Shown: in pieces, positions 17,771 to 19,033 of the stretch
Layout of the letters: the number at the start of each line of letters is the position of its first letter
How positions within the stretch are numbered: the first letter of the stretch is position 1
Assembly: GCA_025935235.1 (NCBI GenBank)
Contig: JAICVT010000042.1
Span: 1-19,033, forward strand
Reading direction: 5' to 3'
DNA from: Ktedonobacterales bacterium
GTDB taxonomy: Bacteria; Chloroflexota; Ktedonobacteria; Ktedonobacterales; JADMIN01
Length of the DNA stretch: 19,033 bases
Program-made: the position numbers and the translations under genes
The notes under the pieces: generated by a model
Told to the model about the DNA's origin: nothing
Seen by the model: only the letters and a program-made list of their open reading frames with translations
Database searches by the model: none

Positions 17771-18505
17771 TCAGATGAGCTGGAGCTGAGAGGCGATGAC
17801 CACCGCTTGCAGGCGCGAATTGACACCCAGCTTGTCGAGCACCTTGTTGACGTGGTTGCGCGCTGTGACTCGTGTGATACTCAGCTCGCGCGCGATGTCG
17901 TCCGTAGAGTAGCCCGCGCCCAGCAACCGCAGCACCTCCAGCTCGCGGTGGGTGAGCGCCTCTGGCCGCCGCGACTTCGCGCCGCTCTCGGCTGGCTCGG
18001 CCAGCGGGACAGTAGCGCTGGCGTCGTGCGAGCGTGGGGGGGCGATGGGCCGCTCATGGCGCGGAGAGCTGTGCGCGGGGTCGGCGGTGAATTGAGCCTC
18101 TGCCGCGTCGGCGATGCGCCGCAACAGGTGAACGAAGCGCGCTTGCCCGCTGCGGGTGTGGGCGGCCAGCGTCGTCACCTGCACCTGCCTGGCCGAGCCT
18201 TGTAGACTGAGTGGCACGCTGATGGAGAGACCGCGCTGGGCTAGCGTCGCCAGCGTTGGATCCACAATCTCTGGGCGCGCGCCAGCGAAGAAACGACATG
18301 CCTGACACATGGCGTGATTCTGGATGGCTAGCGCCTCGTAGCATCGCTTGCCCACCACGTCTTCCGCGCGCAGGCCGAGCAGACGCTCCGCGCCGTCGTT
18401 CCATGCGACGATGCGATGCGCGCCATTGACGGCAAAAGCTGGCTCTTCCAGCTCCAACACATCAAGCAGCAGCTCATTCTCGTGATGAGAAGCTGCGCCA
18501 CCCAT
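17771..18505 (-). CDS. PAS domain-LuxR-type transcriptional regulator with cysteine cluster
   Basis: DNA-binding regulator of 244 residues. An N-terminal PAS fold (about 14-130; AFAVNGAHRIVAWNDGAERLLG is typical, followed by DVVGKRCYE) is joined by a Pro/Ser/Ala-rich linker (about 138-178) to a C-terminal LuxR/FixJ helix-turn-helix (about 183-244; LTHRELEVLRLLGAG, then ITRVTARNHVNKVLDKLGV). The PAS has Cys55 in KRCYE and Cys67-x2-Cys70 in HAMCQACRFF. This C...CxxC arrangement occurs in a class of PAS domains and could hold a metal or Fe-S cluster or act as a thiol switch. There is no receiver domain, so the PAS itself is the sensor. AAGGGA six or seven bases upstream supports the ATG at 18505. 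Its place directly upstream of the oxidase cluster, same strand, makes it a candidate regulator of that cluster; that link is inferred. Confidence 0.88.
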   Translation of the reverse strand: MGGAASHHENELLLDVLELEEPAFAVNGAHRIVAWNDGAERLLGLRAEDVVGKRCYEALAIQNHAMCQACRFFAGARPEIVDPTLATLAQRGLSISVPLSLQGSARQVQVTTLAAHTRSGQARFVHLLRRIADAAEAQFTADPAHSSPRHERPIAPPRSHDASATVPLAEPAESGAKSRRPEALTHRELEVLRLLGAGYSTDDIARELSITRVTARNHVNKVLDKLGVNSRLQAVVIASQLQLI

Positions 18506-18584
18506 CCGGGGTCCCTTTCGTCGAGGGCTGGCCCAGGCGACATCGCCTGCTGGGAATGTAGCCTACGTTGCGGGCCAAAACATC

Positions 18585-18616
18585 TGGCGCCTGCTAGTAG
18601 TGTATCGCAGGCGCCA
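18585..18616. promoter_or_regulatory. 10-bp perfect inverted repeat upstream of the PAS-LuxR gene
   Basis: TGGCGCCTGC (18585-18594) and GCAGGCGCCA (18607-18616) are perfect arms with a 12-nt spacer. The element lies 80 bp before the PAS-LuxR start codon. If transcription starts in the AT-rich island near 18710, it would be inside the 5' leader and could fold as a hairpin. Otherwise it could be an operator, for example for autoregulation. Confidence 0.55.
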
Positions 18617-18704
18617 ACTGGCGGACAGCGGCCAGCGGTGGCCGCGACCGTTGGACAGCTCACGTGTGCGGGTGTCGCGCCCTGGGACATTGGGCGTCGC
18701 TCGC

Positions 18705-18720
18705 TATAGTATATACCATA
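18705..18720. promoter_or_regulatory. AT-rich near-palindrome, candidate divergent promoter island
   Basis: TATAGTATATACCATA is 14 of 16 bases symmetric (only the fourth pair mismatches) and stands out in GC-rich DNA. It offers TATAGT as a plus-strand -10 (18705-18710) and TATACT as a minus-strand -10 (18713-18708). The -35 regions are weak on both sides (TGGGAC with a 16-bp spacer on plus). It lies about 135 bp before the plus-strand gene and about 205 bp before the PAS-LuxR start. Confidence 0.5.
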
Positions 18721-18845
18721 CCCGCCAGCAGAGGCAGTTCCCCGGCGTGTGGCGTTCGCGACCGCGCCCGATCTCAAGCGTCGCCCATCGCGCGCCGGGT
18801 TGGCGCTGGGCGCGAAGCTGAGAATCTGAGAAGAGACTGGTGAGC

Positions 18846-19033
18846 ATGAGCAGCGTCGCATATGACTTCTCCGCCGACGGCGCAGGCCCGACGCCAGCGC
18901 TGGGCGCCCGCTGGGCCTGCCCGATGGTCGGCGGCGGACGGCTGGAGCAAACCGCGACAGGGCTGCGACTGGCGCTGGAAGCTGTCACAGGTCGCCACTA
19001 CAGCAACGCACAGCTCGACGACTACAGCGGGAA
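18846..19033 (+). CDS. Partial gene running off the window, unknown function
   Basis: An open frame begins with ATG at 18846 (or in-frame GTG at 18840) and runs without a stop to the end of the window, giving 62 complete residues. The start MSSVAYDFSADGAG, then RWACPMVGGGRLEQTATGLR and the ending HYSNAQLDDY, look like the first strands of an extracellular-type beta-sandwich, as in concanavalin-like or family-16-like domains of Chloroflexota hypothetical proteins. This is a weak resemblance from memory. There is no signal peptide. GAAGAGA lies about ten bases upstream. It is transcribed away from the PAS-LuxR gene. Codon choice (GC-rich third positions) fits a real gene. No function is assigned. 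Confidence 0.55.
   Translation, partial: MSSVAYDFSADGAGPTPALGARWACPMVGGGRLEQTATGLRLALEAVTGRHYSNAQLDDYSG

Larger units (their letters stand above)
18506..18845. promoter_or_regulatory. Divergent intergenic region between the PAS-LuxR gene and the edge gene
   Basis: No gene is seen in these 340 bp. They contain two strong inverted repeats and an AT-rich promoter-like island (18705-18720) described in other entries. A second perfect inverted repeat, GCGGCCA (18628-18634), GCGG, TGGCCGC (18639-18645), lies close to the longer one. GGACAGC is repeated directly at 18623 and 18653, 30 bp apart. The density of symmetric elements suggests that one or both divergent genes are regulated here. Confidence 0.5.

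Overview
This window is GC-rich bacterial chromosome. The best guess at source is Chloroflexota, probably a Ktedonobacteria-like lineage. That placement rests on three things: the C-rich/G-rich intergenic repeat (CTCACCCCCC...GGGGGGTGAG type), the hypothetical membrane protein with the ELGPE-type repeat, and the combination of respiratory and pyruvate-oxidising genes. It is an inference without a database search. No rRNA, tRNA, CRISPR array, transposase or phage gene was seen.

Left part (1-4.9 kb). Seryl-tRNA synthetase (serS) lies downstream of a large membrane-anchored penicillin-acylase-family N-terminal nucleophile hydrolase, both on the minus strand and separated by a palindromic repeat. 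Divergent from the acylase is a small two-helix membrane protein of unknown function. Its 3' end overlaps by 8 bp the 3' end of the next gene.

Middle (4.9-9.5 kb). A single-chain pyruvate:ferredoxin/flavodoxin oxidoreductase (nifJ) with all expected Fe-S cysteines is followed, after a 350-bp gene-free regulatory stretch, by a lone receiver domain. That receiver has lost its phospho-acceptor aspartate and carries a CxxC after the conserved Lys-Pro.

Right part (9.7-18.5 kb). All genes are on the minus strand. In transcription order they are a PAS-LuxR regulator, a membrane-tethered cupredoxin, cytochrome oxidase subunits II, I and III (ctaC, ctaD, ctaE), then ctaG, ctaB, a SCO copper chaperone and a TlpA-like thioredoxin. 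This is a nearly self-contained haem-copper oxidase module: three core subunits, Cu delivery (SCO, CtaG, TlpA) and haem O synthesis (CtaB). It contains no cytochrome c, no subunit IV and no haem A synthase.

The most interesting signal is in this oxidase. By eye alignment, subunit I keeps all metal ligands, the cross-linked Tyr, the D-channel Asp and the HPEVY Glu. It nevertheless has Ile at the position of the conserved K-channel Lys, and subunit II has Leu at the position of the Glu that forms the entrance to the same channel. Both ends of one proton path therefore appear to be lost together. Subunit I also has an extra 100-residue, two-helix N-terminus, and the operon begins with a cupredoxin that looks like a CuA domain with an altered ligand set.

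At the right edge a divergent gene on the plus strand runs off the window. It shares an AT-rich promoter island with the PAS-LuxR gene.
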